64,000 nt of DNA from an uncultured Candidatus Actinomarina sp. (GTDB lineage: Bacteria; Actinomycetota; Acidimicrobiia; Actinomarinales; Actinomarinaceae), in NCBI GenBank assembly GCA_902615855.1, contig CACMQN010000002.1, positions 84,054 through 148,053 on the forward strand, written 5' to 3'. A program made the position numbers and the translations under genes. The notes below the pieces were generated by a model, which was not told where the DNA came from, did not search any database, and was given only the letters and a program-made list of their open reading frames with translations. Of the stretch, positions 1-8,968 are shown one piece after another. Positions within the stretch are counted from its first letter, which is position 1; each line of letters starts with the position of its first letter.

Positions 1-201
1 AGAAAAATCTTGTTTCATAGACATCTGATGTGTTACAAATCCATATTCTTTAAATATCTCTGTTGAGTTCTCACCACCATCTGTAACTGGAAAGAACGAT
101 GATTTGATATTGTTATATTTAAATATCTTTTTTATCTCACCAATAACTTCATCGGATGTAAGTGTTCCAGAAAATTTATCAGCAAATACAGCAATTCTCA
201 T
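1..201 (-). CDS. Glycerate kinase, N-terminal part (cut by window edge)
   Basis: Reading the minus strand from an ATG at 201 gives 67 uninterrupted codons running off the window edge; the ORF track omits it. The start MRIAVFADKFSGTL and the later PVTDGGE match the N-terminus of type 1 glycerate kinases, which phosphorylate D-glycerate with ATP and feed lower glycolysis. It is divergent from the transhydrogenase operon, 48 bases away. Only the N-terminus is visible, so the family call rests on two motifs. Confidence 0.6.
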   Translation of the reverse strand, partial: MRIAVFADKFSGTLTSDEVIGEIKKIFKYNNIKSSFFPVTDGGENSTEIFKEYGFVTHQMSMKQDFS

Positions 202-249
202 CTTTTAAGTTTATTTATATATAACTCTTAATAGGAATAAAATAAAATA

Positions 250-1263
250 ATGAATATTGGGTTTCTAACAGATGTTGATGGATACAGGGCTCCGATACAC
301 CCTGAATCTTTTGAGAAATATTCTATGGATCTGCATTTAGAAAAAAATATATTTGATTACCTTAATTATCCAGATTCTCAACAAGAAAATGTAAAGACTA
401 TTTCTAAATTAAGTGATTTAGATGTTATCGCCTGTGTAGAAAATATTGAAAATAAAACAATAAAGGATTTAAAAGAAGGAGCAGTCCTTATTGGCATATT
501 TGATTTCAAAAAGATCGAAGAAATTAAAAAATTAAGACCTGATATCAAGATATTAAGCTTCTTTAAACTTCCTAGGATTTCAAGAGCTCAAAATTTAGAT
601 GCTCTTTCTTCTCAAGCTAACTTGCTTGGATACGCATCAGTTTTAAGAGCTGCAAAAGAGACATCTGATGTAGTACCAATGATGACAACCGCTGCAGGAA
701 ATATTCAACCTTCCAAGGTCCTGATTTTAGGAGTTGGGGTTGCAGGCCTTCAAGCAATTGCAACTGCAAAAAGACTTGGTGCTAGAGTTTGGGCTTTCGA
801 TATTAGAAAAGAAGCGAAGGATCAAGTGGAATCTCTGGGTGCTAAATTTGTAGAAGCCAGCACTGAAGCACAAGACAGTGTTTATGCGCAAGAGGTCTCT
901 GAAGAAGAAAATCAGAAAATTCAAGAAGCATTAAAGAAACAAGTAATTGATAGTGATATTGTTTTAACATTTGCTCAAATACCAGGAAAAAAAGCACCTG
1001 TCTTAATCGAAAAGTCAACTATTGAAAAGATGAAAAAAAATTCTGTGATTATCGATCTAGCAGCCGGTACTGGTGGAAACTGTGAAGGTACTGTGGTGAA
1101 TAAAGTTGTTGAATTAAATGGTGTAAAAATAGTTGGTGAAACAGACATTCTAAATTCCGTAAAACATGCAGCAACAAAGCTTTACTCGGAGAATGTTAGA
1201 AATTTAATCGAACTATACATAGAGAACAGTGATGATGAGATTTTTACAGAGATGAGTTCATAA
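250..1263 (+). CDS. pntAa: NAD(P) transhydrogenase subunit alpha, part 1 (domain I)
   Basis: This is the NAD(H)-binding domain I of the membrane proton-translocating transhydrogenase, which couples hydride transfer from NADH to NADP+ with proton entry. The 337 residues carry the RAQNLDALSSQA region (around 113-124) and a Rossmann glycine motif GVGVAGLQAIATAKRLGA from residue 161. As in many actinobacteria and alphaproteobacteria, the alpha subunit is split into a soluble and a membrane polypeptide. The stop overlaps the next start by one base (TAATG), indicating translational coupling. It should supply NADPH for the fatty-acid synthesis genes downstream. Confidence 0.95.
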   Translation: MNIGFLTDVDGYRAPIHPESFEKYSMDLHLEKNIFDYLNYPDSQQENVKTISKLSDLDVIACVENIENKTIKDLKEGAVLIGIFDFKKIEEIKKLRPDIKILSFFKLPRISRAQNLDALSSQANLLGYASVLRAAKETSDVVPMMTTAAGNIQPSKVLILGVGVAGLQAIATAKRLGARVWAFDIRKEAKDQVESLGAKFVEASTEAQDSVYAQEVSEEENQKIQEALKKQVIDSDIVLTFAQIPGKKAPVLIEKSTIEKMKKNSVIIDLAAGTGGNCEGTVVNKVVELNGVKIVGETDILNSVKHAATKLYSENVRNLIELYIENSDDEIFTEMSS

Positions 1264-1550
1264 TGGAAGCAACTTTCTTACTTACATTGTTAATAACTTT
1301 TCTAGCAAGCTTTATTGGATACGAACTCATATCTAAAATTCCTCAGACACTACACACACCACTTATGTCTGGTTCAAATGCTATTTCTGGAATTACATTA
1401 ATTGCAGCAATTCTGATATACCCAGAAGTAAGAGAATCACAAATACTTCAAATTATCGTTTTAATTGCAATATCATTTGCAACCCTCAATATTGTTGGAG
1501 GGTTTTCAGTAACTGGCCGAATACTAGAAATGTTTAAGAAAAATGATTGA
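1263..1550 (+). CDS. pntAb: NAD(P) transhydrogenase subunit alpha, part 2 (membrane)
   Basis: A 95-residue hydrophobic protein with about three transmembrane helices and the typical SKIPQTLHTPLMSGSNAISG stretch of the short membrane part of the alpha subunit. It forms part of the proton channel with PntB. It overlaps pntAa by one base and pntB by eight, so the three genes form one tightly coupled operon. Confidence 0.95.
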   Translation: MEATFLLTLLITFLASFIGYELISKIPQTLHTPLMSGSNAISGITLIAAILIYPEVRESQILQIIVLIAISFATLNIVGGFSVTGRILEMFKKND

Positions 1551-2874
1551 AATAATATTATTGATCTCTGCTGTATTGTTTATATTCGCTTTAAAGCTTT
1601 TTGGAAGACCATCAACGGCACATAGAGCAAATTTATTTGCAATGCTAGCTATGGCGTTAGCTGTATTTAGTGCCTTTAACTTTGATTTTTCAAAATATGA
1701 TTCTGCTTTTTACATCACAATTGTTATTTCAGGACTTCTTGGAGTTTTAATATCAAAACGAGTTCAAATGACACAAATGCCTGAACTTGTTGGCTTGTTT
1801 AATGGTTTTGGCGGAGGCGCTTCTGGTGCAATCGCATATGTTGAGTTATCTAATAGCTCCTTACCTTTTAATGATTATTTTGTAGCAATATTTTCAATGG
1901 TTATTGGAATGTTTACTTTTTCAGGAAGTCTTATTGCAGTTATGAAACTCCGTGGAAAATTAAATAACTTTAGTTCAAAATTTGCCAATATATTTTCAGT
2001 ATTTCTACCTGCGATTATCTTAATTCCAGCAGTTTTAGAAATCGACAATTTTGTAATTGAATTTATTATCCTAGTTGCACTAACTACTGGAGTTATTCGA
2101 GTTGCTGTAATTGGTGGTGCAGACATGCCTGTAGTAATTGCTTTTCTCAACTCACTTTCTGGAATAGCAGCCATGTCAGCTGGATTTATTGTAAATAGTA
2201 TTATCTTGATCGTAGCTGGTGCCTTAGTAGGTGCATCTGGAATAATTCTCACGTTGCTCATGTGTGCTGCAATGAATCGTACACTTTTAGATGTTCTTAA
2301 AGGTGGCTTTGGTAATACAACGGTTAATAATGAATATGTAAAAGATCCAATTAGCACCTCTCCAGAAGATGTTGCAATTCAATTAAGCTATGCAGAATCT
2401 GTAATTATTGTTCCTGGATACGGAATGGCAGTTGCACAAGCTCAAGCAGCTGTTAAAGAATTAACAAATACTTTAAAAGATAAAAATATTGAAGTTAAGT
2501 TCGCTATACATCCAGTAGCTGGAAGAATGCCTGGGCATATGAATGTTCTCTTAGCCGAGGTAGACATTGATTATGAAGATATGTTTACTTTAGAAGATAT
2601 AAATTCTGATTTTTCATCAACGGATGTTGTGCTAGTTTTGGGAGCAAACGATGTTGTTAATCCAATGGCTAGAACTGATGAAGATTCTCCAATCTATGGA
2701 ATGCCAATACTGGATGTAGACCTTGCAAGACAAGTAATTGTTATAAAAAGATCTATGTCACCTGGTTACGCAGGTATTGCAAACCCACTATTTATTAACG
2801 ATAATGCAAAGATGCTCTTTACCGATGCAAAAGAAGGTTTAGAAAATATAATCAAATCTTTTGAGCTAGTGTAA
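1543..2874 (+). CDS. pntB: NAD(P) transhydrogenase subunit beta
   Basis: 443 residues: an N-terminal membrane half with many hydrophobic helices and a C-terminal NADP(H)-binding domain III. Diagnostic stretches are PELVGLFNGFGGGAS in the membrane part, and VPGYGMAVAQAQ and VLGANDVVNPMA in domain III. Length is normal for the family. It completes the transhydrogenase; the cytochrome b561-like gene follows after 21 bases. Confidence 0.96.
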   Translation: MIEIILLISAVLFIFALKLFGRPSTAHRANLFAMLAMALAVFSAFNFDFSKYDSAFYITIVISGLLGVLISKRVQMTQMPELVGLFNGFGGGASGAIAYVELSNSSLPFNDYFVAIFSMVIGMFTFSGSLIAVMKLRGKLNNFSSKFANIFSVFLPAIILIPAVLEIDNFVIEFIILVALTTGVIRVAVIGGADMPVVIAFLNSLSGIAAMSAGFIVNSIILIVAGALVGASGIILTLLMCAAMNRTLLDVLKGGFGNTTVNNEYVKDPISTSPEDVAIQLSYAESVIIVPGYGMAVAQAQAAVKELTNTLKDKNIEVKFAIHPVAGRMPGHMNVLLAEVDIDYEDMFTLEDINSDFSSTDVVLVLGANDVVNPMARTDEDSPIYGMPILDVDLARQVIVIKRSMSPGYAGIANPLFINDNAKMLFTDAKEGLENIIKSFELV

Positions 2875-2895
2875 TAAATTACTATAAATGAGATT

Positions 2896-3462
2896 ATGAA
2901 AACCCATACCAAAACATCTAAGTTTATACACTGGACATTTTCTTTGTTATATGCCTATGGAATATTTAAACAAGTAGAAGAATTAGATCAATTGAATAAT
3001 CCGTCAATACTCATGGTTGAAATTGTCTTTGCTGGAATATTTTTGGGGATTGTTTTTATTAGATATTTTTATATGAAAGATGTTGATACTTTGTTAGGTG
3101 CCAAAGTTGAAATACCAAAAGGACATTTATTCATTGCTAAAACAATCCATAGGCTTGTTTATTTAACTTTAATTTTATTGCCAACTACAGGTTTGATTAT
3201 TGCTGCTTTATTTGCATACAGCCTTCCTGGCATTAACTTTGCGGTTGCAATTCATGAGTTTTCAGCATTCCTCAGTTATGCATTGATCGGCATACATATA
3301 GTTGCTTCCATTTATTCACGATTGAAAGGCGAGGGGGTATGGGACGCTATGGTTCCAATATGGAAAGAGAAAGAAAAAATAGATTCTGAAATTTTATCTA
3401 ATTTAGAAACGATTGAAAATAAAGTTTATAAAAAAACAGAAGAAATCTTCAAGATAAAATAA
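2896..3462 (+). CDS. Cytochrome b561-like membrane protein
   Basis: 188 residues with four predicted membrane helices and conserved histidines placed like those of bacterial di-haem cytochrome b561 (CybB family): FIHW near residue 11, IHRLVY near 83, and IHEFSAFLSYALIGIHIVAS near 117-131. Such proteins move electrons between quinol and other carriers in the membrane; the partner here is unknown. It follows pntB after 21 bases on the same strand and probably shares its transcript. The C-terminus is a charged cytoplasmic tail. Confidence 0.7.
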   Translation: MKTHTKTSKFIHWTFSLLYAYGIFKQVEELDQLNNPSILMVEIVFAGIFLGIVFIRYFYMKDVDTLLGAKVEIPKGHLFIAKTIHRLVYLTLILLPTTGLIIAALFAYSLPGINFAVAIHEFSAFLSYALIGIHIVASIYSRLKGEGVWDAMVPIWKEKEKIDSEILSNLETIENKVYKKTEEIFKIK

Positions 3463-3463
3463 T

Positions 3464-3979
3464 TTACTTTAAAGATTTAGCAAGATTTAGTACTTCATGC
3501 ATAGTATTTACGATTTCTTCTGGTTTGTAATATTTTATAAATAATATTTTCCTGGAATTTACAACAGTATCAGACACTCTTAATCTTCTTAGAGTTTTTT
3601 GTGCCTCTTCAACTTTAGAGTCATTTCTTTCTATAAATAATTCTGTGAGATGCTCGTCATCACCGTCAATTTCACCTTTCCAATTTATTTTGATACCCAT
3701 ATCTAAGCTTCGAGGAAAAAATGCATAGAAAGAAACATACGTTGTTGAGGAACGACCATGACTTCTTGTAAAAACTTCTATTTCACATCTATAACCATCT
3801 ATCTCTCCAAATATTTTTTTCTTTCTAAAGATGTTTCCTGGAATATCAATCTGGAAATTCAAAACTTCTGATGCTTTTTCCAATGCTTTATTTATTTTTT
3901 TATTTAACGTAACAATCAACCATATTATTGGCGCTAATACGACTGCAATCACAGTAATTATTGATAGGATATCTTCCAC
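3464..3979 (-). CDS. Hypothetical membrane-anchored protein
   Basis: 171 residues starting at GTG. One N-terminal transmembrane helix (about residues 5-25, ILSIITVIAVVLAPIIWLIV) is followed by a soluble domain rich in beta-strand-like segments and ending in a charged helix. I do not recognise the family. It lies five bases downstream of the type II GAPDH gene and probably shares its transcript. It converges on the cytochrome b561-like gene with a one-base gap, so no terminator fits between them. Confidence 0.6.
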   Translation of the reverse strand: MEDILSIITVIAVVLAPIIWLIVTLNKKINKALEKASEVLNFQIDIPGNIFRKKKIFGEIDGYRCEIEVFTRSHGRSSTTYVSFYAFFPRSLDMGIKINWKGEIDGDDEHLTELFIERNDSKVEEAQKTLRRLRVSDTVVNSRKILFIKYYKPEEIVNTMHEVLNLAKSLK

Positions 3980-3984
3980 GACTA

Positions 3985-5025
3985 TTAAATGTTTTTGAAT
4001 ATGTATTTATCGAATACACTCATTTTATCAATCCAGCTATCCTTATAAAAATAATTTACTGATGCTGCAACAGAGGATAATAATGCATTTCCATCTTGGG
4101 GAGTAAAACAGTACCCTGTTAAGTTGTTATTTTTTACATGTAGAGATTCCTTTGCAATAATTCCATGTGATAAAAGTCTTCCATGATAACCATGATCTCT
4201 ACCAAATGAAAAAACTTTATTTGAGGAGAGTTTCTCAGTGGACATTAAAAATTCACTATTTTCTAAGTCATCTGAAATATTTTCTAGATCAATATTTTCT
4301 TCAAATGATAAATTAAACCATAAAGTGTGCATGTATTGAGTTGGTAATTTGATTGCTGAAGAAAATAGATTTAAATCTTTTCCTTCTTGTTGAAATAATT
4401 CAAAAACATCTCTTGCATGATGAGTTCCAAATTCCTGATTGTCATGTTTTGTAATTGTTGGAGAAGGTGAAAATGAATCATTTTGGGAGACATCGTTAGC
4501 TCTTCTTAAACAGACAAAACGTCCTTCTTTTAGATCCCTACTCTTATCTAGGGAAAATGTTTTTATTATGGAGGCAATATTGTGAGTATTACAAGATGCT
4601 ATAAGATATTTATTCTGTTCATTATTCAAAGAATCATTATTTATGCCCCATGCAAAGAAAGGACCAAATCTATGTTCTGACCCCTGTGCCATAAATCTTT
4701 TTTCACCATTTAGTTTTGAATATATTTCCTCCCAGTTTTTATTACCAGCTGGGGTACAGTCTATAATTACTTGGCTTTCTTCATAACTTTTTTCAACATC
4801 CTCGACAATAAATCCCATAGATTTAAAATCTTTTATTACATCATTGGTGGTTACAAGATTTGCACCCTTTCGAATTAAAGCTTCAACTTTCCCCTGTTCA
4901 TCAGTCAGAGGGGTTCTCTTAAAGAAGTTGACGTTATCAATACCTAGCTCTTCTTTATGCTGAGCAAGAAGGCCAATTAGTGGCTCGCCAATTGTTCCTG
5001 TACCAACGATTAATATATTTTTCAT
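3985..5025 (-). CDS. Type II (archaeal-like) glyceraldehyde-3-phosphate dehydrogenase
   Basis: 346 residues from the ATG at 5025; the ORF track also allows a GTG one codon earlier. The N-terminus has a Rossmann motif (GTGTIGEP), then VIIDCTPAG, the catalytic-cysteine segment ASCNTHN (Cys about 145) and a GTHHARDV segment. These match archaeal type II phosphorylating GAPDH rather than the usual bacterial Gap. The predicted reaction is reversible oxidation of glyceraldehyde-3-phosphate with NAD(P)+. It is divergent from pyruvate phosphate dikinase, only 30 bases away, so the two may share a bidirectional promoter and act together in reversible glycolysis. A specialised paralogue role is possible. 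Confidence 0.75.
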   Translation of the reverse strand: MKNILIVGTGTIGEPLIGLLAQHKEELGIDNVNFFKRTPLTDEQGKVEALIRKGANLVTTNDVIKDFKSMGFIVEDVEKSYEESQVIIDCTPAGNKNWEEIYSKLNGEKRFMAQGSEHRFGPFFAWGINNDSLNNEQNKYLIASCNTHNIASIIKTFSLDKSRDLKEGRFVCLRRANDVSQNDSFSPSPTITKHDNQEFGTHHARDVFELFQQEGKDLNLFSSAIKLPTQYMHTLWFNLSFEENIDLENISDDLENSEFLMSTEKLSSNKVFSFGRDHGYHGRLLSHGIIAKESLHVKNNNLTGYCFTPQDGNALLSSVAASVNYFYKDSWIDKMSVFDKYIFKNI

Positions 5026-5055
5026 CACTATATTAAGATAAGAATATCAAACCTC

Positions 5056-7701
5056 ATGAATAAAAAACTTATTTATCAATTTTCCTCCACCAAAACTGAA
5101 GGTGACAGATCTATGCTGGATTTACTTGGAGGTAAAGGAGCAAATTTAGCAGAGATGTCAACTCTTGGGATTAATGTTCCTCCAGGGTTTACAGTAACAA
5201 CAGAGGTTTGCAATTATTTTATAGAGAACAAATCTTTTCCAGATAAATTTGATAAAGAATTAGAAAAAGCACTCACTAATTTAGAAAAAATAACAAAAAA
5301 GAAATTTAATGATGATAAAACACCTCTCTTACTTTCTGTTAGATCGGGAGGAAAAGTATCAATGCCAGGAATGATGGATTCTATTTTAAATATTGGAATT
5401 AATGACAAAAATGTGGACGCTTTAGCATCTAATTTTAATGATGAAAGATTTGCTCTTGATTCATATCGTCGCTTAATTCAAATGTATGGAAATGTTGTAC
5501 TAGAAATTGATATGGACAGGTTTGAAGCCATTATTGATAATAAAAAAAGGATCGACGGAGTTGAAAAAGATAATGATTTTGATTCCGAACAATTGAGTTG
5601 GATAATTGATGCTTTTAAAACCACTGTTGAAAGATTTGCAGGAAACCCTTTTCCGCAAGATCCTGTTATTCAACTCAAAGGGGCTATTGAGGCAGTATTT
5701 AAAAGCTGGCTAAACAAACGAGCTGTTACTTATCGAAAAATTAATAATATACCCAACAATTGGGGTACTGGGACAACTGTTCAATCTATGGTTTTTGGAA
5801 ATTTAAATGAATCTTCAGGAACGGGTGTTGCTTTTACGAGGTTTCCGTCTACAGGAAAAAACAAATTGTATGGGGAGTATTTAATGAATGCTCAAGGAGA
5901 AGATGTAGTTGCAGGAATAAGAACACCCTATCCGATAGGAAAACACGAAAAGAACACTCAACCTTCTCTTGAGGAAGTAAACCCAGCTCTATTTAATGAA
6001 ATAAAACTTATTGGAGGTAAATTAGAAAGACACTATAAAGATGCTCAAGATATTGAGTTTACGATTGAAGATGGAGAATTGTTTATTCTTCAAACTAGAA
6101 ACGCAAAAAGAACAGCCCAAGCGAGTGTAAAAATTGCAGTTGATATGCATAATGAAAAAATAATAAGTAAACAAGAAGCAATCAATATGATTGATGCAGA
6201 TCAGATTACTTCAGTTCTCCACCCCCAGCTTGTTGACTCAACTAGTAAAAAATTGTTTGAAAAAGGTTTAAATGCCTCACCTGGAGCTGCTGTAGGTGAA
6301 ATAGTTTTTGACCCAGAAAAAGCGGAGATCGAAGCGGCAAGGGGAAAGAAAATCATTTTAGTAAGAGATGAAACAAGTCCAGAGGACATAAGTGGAATGT
6401 TCGCATCAGTAGGAATATTGACAACAAAAGGTGGCATGACAAGCCATGCTGCGGTTGTTGCAAGAGGAATGGGCAAACCTTGCATAGTTGGAGCAGAAAA
6501 TCTCAAAATTGATAAAGATGATAGAAAAATATCAAATGGTCAAACAACTGTTGAAGAAGGTGATTTAATTTCATTAGATGGTTCTACTGGTGAGATTTTT
6601 CTTGGGGAAGTTGAGCTAGAGTCTGCAAAATTGACAGATGAATTTAATACTTTGATGGCATGGTGTGATGATTTTAAAAAACTTTCAATTAGAGCAAATG
6701 CAGAAACAATAAATGATACAGCTAGATCTTTAGAGTTCGGTGCTGATGGAATTGGTTTATGCAGAACAGAACATATGTTTTTTGAAGGTGAAAGAATACT
6801 TCCTATGAGAGAGATGATTATGGCAAACAATAAGCAAGGTAGAAAAAGAGCATTAAATAAAATTATTGATTTTCAGATAAATGATTTTGTTGAAATATTT
6901 AAGCTTTTAAAAGATAAACCTATAACTGTTCGGTTACTTGATCCACCAATGCATGAATTTTTACCAAAAAGTGATATTGAAATTACTGAGTTAGCAAGTT
7001 CTTTAAGAGTTTCATCAGCATATGCCACTGAAGTTTTATCGAAGATTAGTGAAAGTAACCCAATGTTAGGTCACCGAGGTGTACGCTTAGGTTTAAGTTA
7101 TCCAGAAATTTATAAAATGCAAGTTGAGGCAATTTTTAAAGCTAGTTATCAAATTTATCAAAAAGAAAAGATCATTATTAAACCAGAAATAATGATTCCT
7201 TTAATAATGAATGCAAGTGAATTTACAAAAATGAAAAAAATTATAACTAAAAAAATTGAAAGCTTGAAGAAAGAATCAGACTTCAATTTTGATTACCTGT
7301 TAGGAACTATGATTGAGTTACCGAGTGCTGCCTTGAATTCATCGAAAATTGGAGAATATGCAGATTTCTTTTCCTATGGAACAAATGATTTGACTCAAAC
7401 AACCCTTGGTTTATCAAGAGATGACGCATCTAAATTTTTAAATGAATATGTTGAAAAAAATATTTTTGATGTTGATCCTTTTGTTTCAATTGATGAAAAT
7501 ACTGTTGGAAAATTAGTTGCTTCATCAGTTGCTGATGGAAGAAAAATAAATAAAAATATCAAAATAGGCGTTTGTGGTGAACACGCTGGTGACCCAAAAT
7601 CAATCAAATTTTTAAACACATTAGATATTGATTATATTTCTTGCTCCCCATTTAGAATTCCAACGGCTCGATTAGCTGCTGCACAAGCAGAACTATCTTA
7701 G
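5056..7701 (+). CDS. ppdK: Pyruvate, phosphate dikinase
   Basis: 881 residues, the normal length. It interconverts pyruvate, ATP and phosphate with PEP, AMP and pyrophosphate. An N-terminal ATP-grasp domain (GGKGANLAEM near residue 26) is followed by the phosphohistidine domain with GGMTSHAAVVARG (catalytic His 464). A C-terminal PEP/pyruvate barrel carries LLGTMIELPSAAL and GVCGEHAGDP (catalytic Cys 840). With enolase and type II GAPDH in the same window it supports a pyrophosphate-linked, reversible glycolytic route. Confidence 0.97.
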   Translation: MNKKLIYQFSSTKTEGDRSMLDLLGGKGANLAEMSTLGINVPPGFTVTTEVCNYFIENKSFPDKFDKELEKALTNLEKITKKKFNDDKTPLLLSVRSGGKVSMPGMMDSILNIGINDKNVDALASNFNDERFALDSYRRLIQMYGNVVLEIDMDRFEAIIDNKKRIDGVEKDNDFDSEQLSWIIDAFKTTVERFAGNPFPQDPVIQLKGAIEAVFKSWLNKRAVTYRKINNIPNNWGTGTTVQSMVFGNLNESSGTGVAFTRFPSTGKNKLYGEYLMNAQGEDVVAGIRTPYPIGKHEKNTQPSLEEVNPALFNEIKLIGGKLERHYKDAQDIEFTIEDGELFILQTRNAKRTAQASVKIAVDMHNEKIISKQEAINMIDADQITSVLHPQLVDSTSKKLFEKGLNASPGAAVGEIVFDPEKAEIEAARGKKIILVRDETSPEDISGMFASVGILTTKGGMTSHAAVVARGMGKPCIVGAENLKIDKDDRKISNGQTTVEEGDLISLDGSTGEIFLGEVELESAKLTDEFNTLMAWCDDFKKLSIRANAETINDTARSLEFGADGIGLCRTEHMFFEGERILPMREMIMANNKQGRKRALNKIIDFQINDFVEIFKLLKDKPITVRLLDPPMHEFLPKSDIEITELASSLRVSSAYATEVLSKISESNPMLGHRGVRLGLSYPEIYKMQVEAIFKASYQIYQKEKIIIKPEIMIPLIMNASEFTKMKKIITKKIESLKKESDFNFDYLLGTMIELPSAALNSSKIGEYADFFSYGTNDLTQTTLGLSRDDASKFLNEYVEKNIFDVDPFVSIDENTVGKLVASSVADGRKINKNIKIGVCGEHAGDPKSIKFLNTLDIDYISCSPFRIPTARLAAAQAELS

Positions 7702-7747
7702 TTTTTTTTGATTACAAACAAGATTTTCTTAGGATATAATTGCATCT

Positions 7748-8143
7748 ATGAGTTATAAAATAATAAATAAAGTCGATCCTATTATTTACCTTGCATTATC
7801 TGTTGTTGGATTTATTGTTCCAGAACTTATTTACAAACTGAATCTTTTAAATCCTGATGCAGTTTTATCGTCAACAGAAGCCGATATTGTAAGAGCCAAT
7901 GGTGTCGGAGTAACATTCGCAGCCCTGTTAATTCTTTTACTTGGCAGTGATGAGGAAAATGCAAGACAGGTAAATATCGTACGATATATAGGCGGTTTAC
8001 TTTTAATTGGATTTGCTGTATTTACTGAATTTAATGGATTCTTTATATTTGGAGTTTCAGAAATCGCTATTGCTTTGTATACAGGTAGACAATTAAGACC
8101 ATCGTCAGGTAGCGAGAGTTACACTCCAAACGTTGAAGAATAA
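7748..8143 (+). CDS. Hypothetical small membrane protein
   Basis: 131 residues with about four hydrophobic segments (near residues 10-30, 50-65, 76-92 and 95-112) and a short polar C-terminal tail. No family recognised. It stands alone between ppdK and fabI on the same strand, 46 bases after ppdK. Amino-acid usage looks like a real membrane protein. Confidence 0.55.
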   Translation: MSYKIINKVDPIIYLALSVVGFIVPELIYKLNLLNPDAVLSSTEADIVRANGVGVTFAALLILLLGSDEENARQVNIVRYIGGLLLIGFAVFTEFNGFFIFGVSEIAIALYTGRQLRPSSGSESYTPNVEE

Positions 8144-8185
8144 AAGAAATATTCGAAGTTAAAAATCAGCAATTAGTATTGTTAT

Positions 8186-8965
8186 ATGATTTTAAAAGAT
8201 AAAACGTTACTAATTACTGGAATCTTAACTGATAAGAGTATCGCTTTTGCCACAGCAAAAATTGCAATAGATAACGGAGCAAAAATAATTGCTACAGGTT
8301 TTGGTGATGGACTTCGGATAACTGAACGTGCTATTAAAAGACTTGATGATGAAATTGATGTATTAGAGATGGATATTGAAAATACTGTTCAAGTACAAGA
8401 AGTAGTAAATGAAATCAAAGATAAATACACAAGCATAGATGGTGCTCTTCATTCAATTGCATTTTCCCCAACTGAGGCAATGGGTGGTAATTTTTTAAAT
8501 ACAAATGTTGAAGATGCAATTAAATCCTTTGAGGTTTCAGCTTTTTCACTAAAAACTTTAACTAATGAATTTTTACCAATATTGAAAGAAGGAGCATCGA
8601 TAGTAGCAGTCGATTTTGACAACTCTCAGGCATGGCCGGGTTATGACTGGCAGGGTGTTGCAAAATCATCATTGCAATCAATTATTAGATATCTTGCATA
8701 TTATGTTGGTAAAAACAAGGTTAGGGTAAATGCGGTTGCCTCTGGACCTCTTTCAACAACAGCAGCAAAAAATATTCCTGGATTTTCAGCGATGAATGAG
8801 GAATGGAATGAAAGAGCACCTTTGGGTTGGGATACAAAAAATGCTGAACCAGTTGCTAAAGCCATTAATTTCTTACTTTCAGATTATTCTGAAGCCATAA
8901 CTGGTGAGATAATCCATGTTGATGGTGGAGCTCATGCTATTGGTGGCTCTATGTTGCCTGAATAA
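8186..8965 (+). CDS. fabI: Enoyl-[acyl-carrier-protein] reductase, InhA-like
   Basis: 259-residue short-chain dehydrogenase that reduces trans-2-enoyl-ACP, the last step of each fatty-acid elongation cycle. The N-terminus GILTDKSIAFATAK is the FabI/InhA NADH-binding variant. The active-site segment GYDWQGVAKSSL carries the Tyr-x6-Lys pair, and SGPLSTTAA is the substrate-loop region. The GYDW context resembles actinobacterial InhA more than enterobacterial FabI. It converges on fabF with a three-base gap. Confidence 0.93.
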   Translation: MILKDKTLLITGILTDKSIAFATAKIAIDNGAKIIATGFGDGLRITERAIKRLDDEIDVLEMDIENTVQVQEVVNEIKDKYTSIDGALHSIAFSPTEAMGGNFLNTNVEDAIKSFEVSAFSLKTLTNEFLPILKEGASIVAVDFDNSQAWPGYDWQGVAKSSLQSIIRYLAYYVGKNKVRVNAVASGPLSTTAAKNIPGFSAMNEEWNERAPLGWDTKNAEPVAKAINFLLSDYSEAITGEIIHVDGGAHAIGGSMLPE

Positions 8966-8968
8966 TTT

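Noticed and set aside
1875-2357. Long minus-strand ORF opposite pntB
   Set aside because: Shadow of pntB: low-complexity, no motif, overlaps a full-length confident gene on the other strand.
6201-6506. Minus-strand ORF opposite ppdK
   Set aside because: Antisense reading of the phosphohistidine domain of ppdK; no family features.
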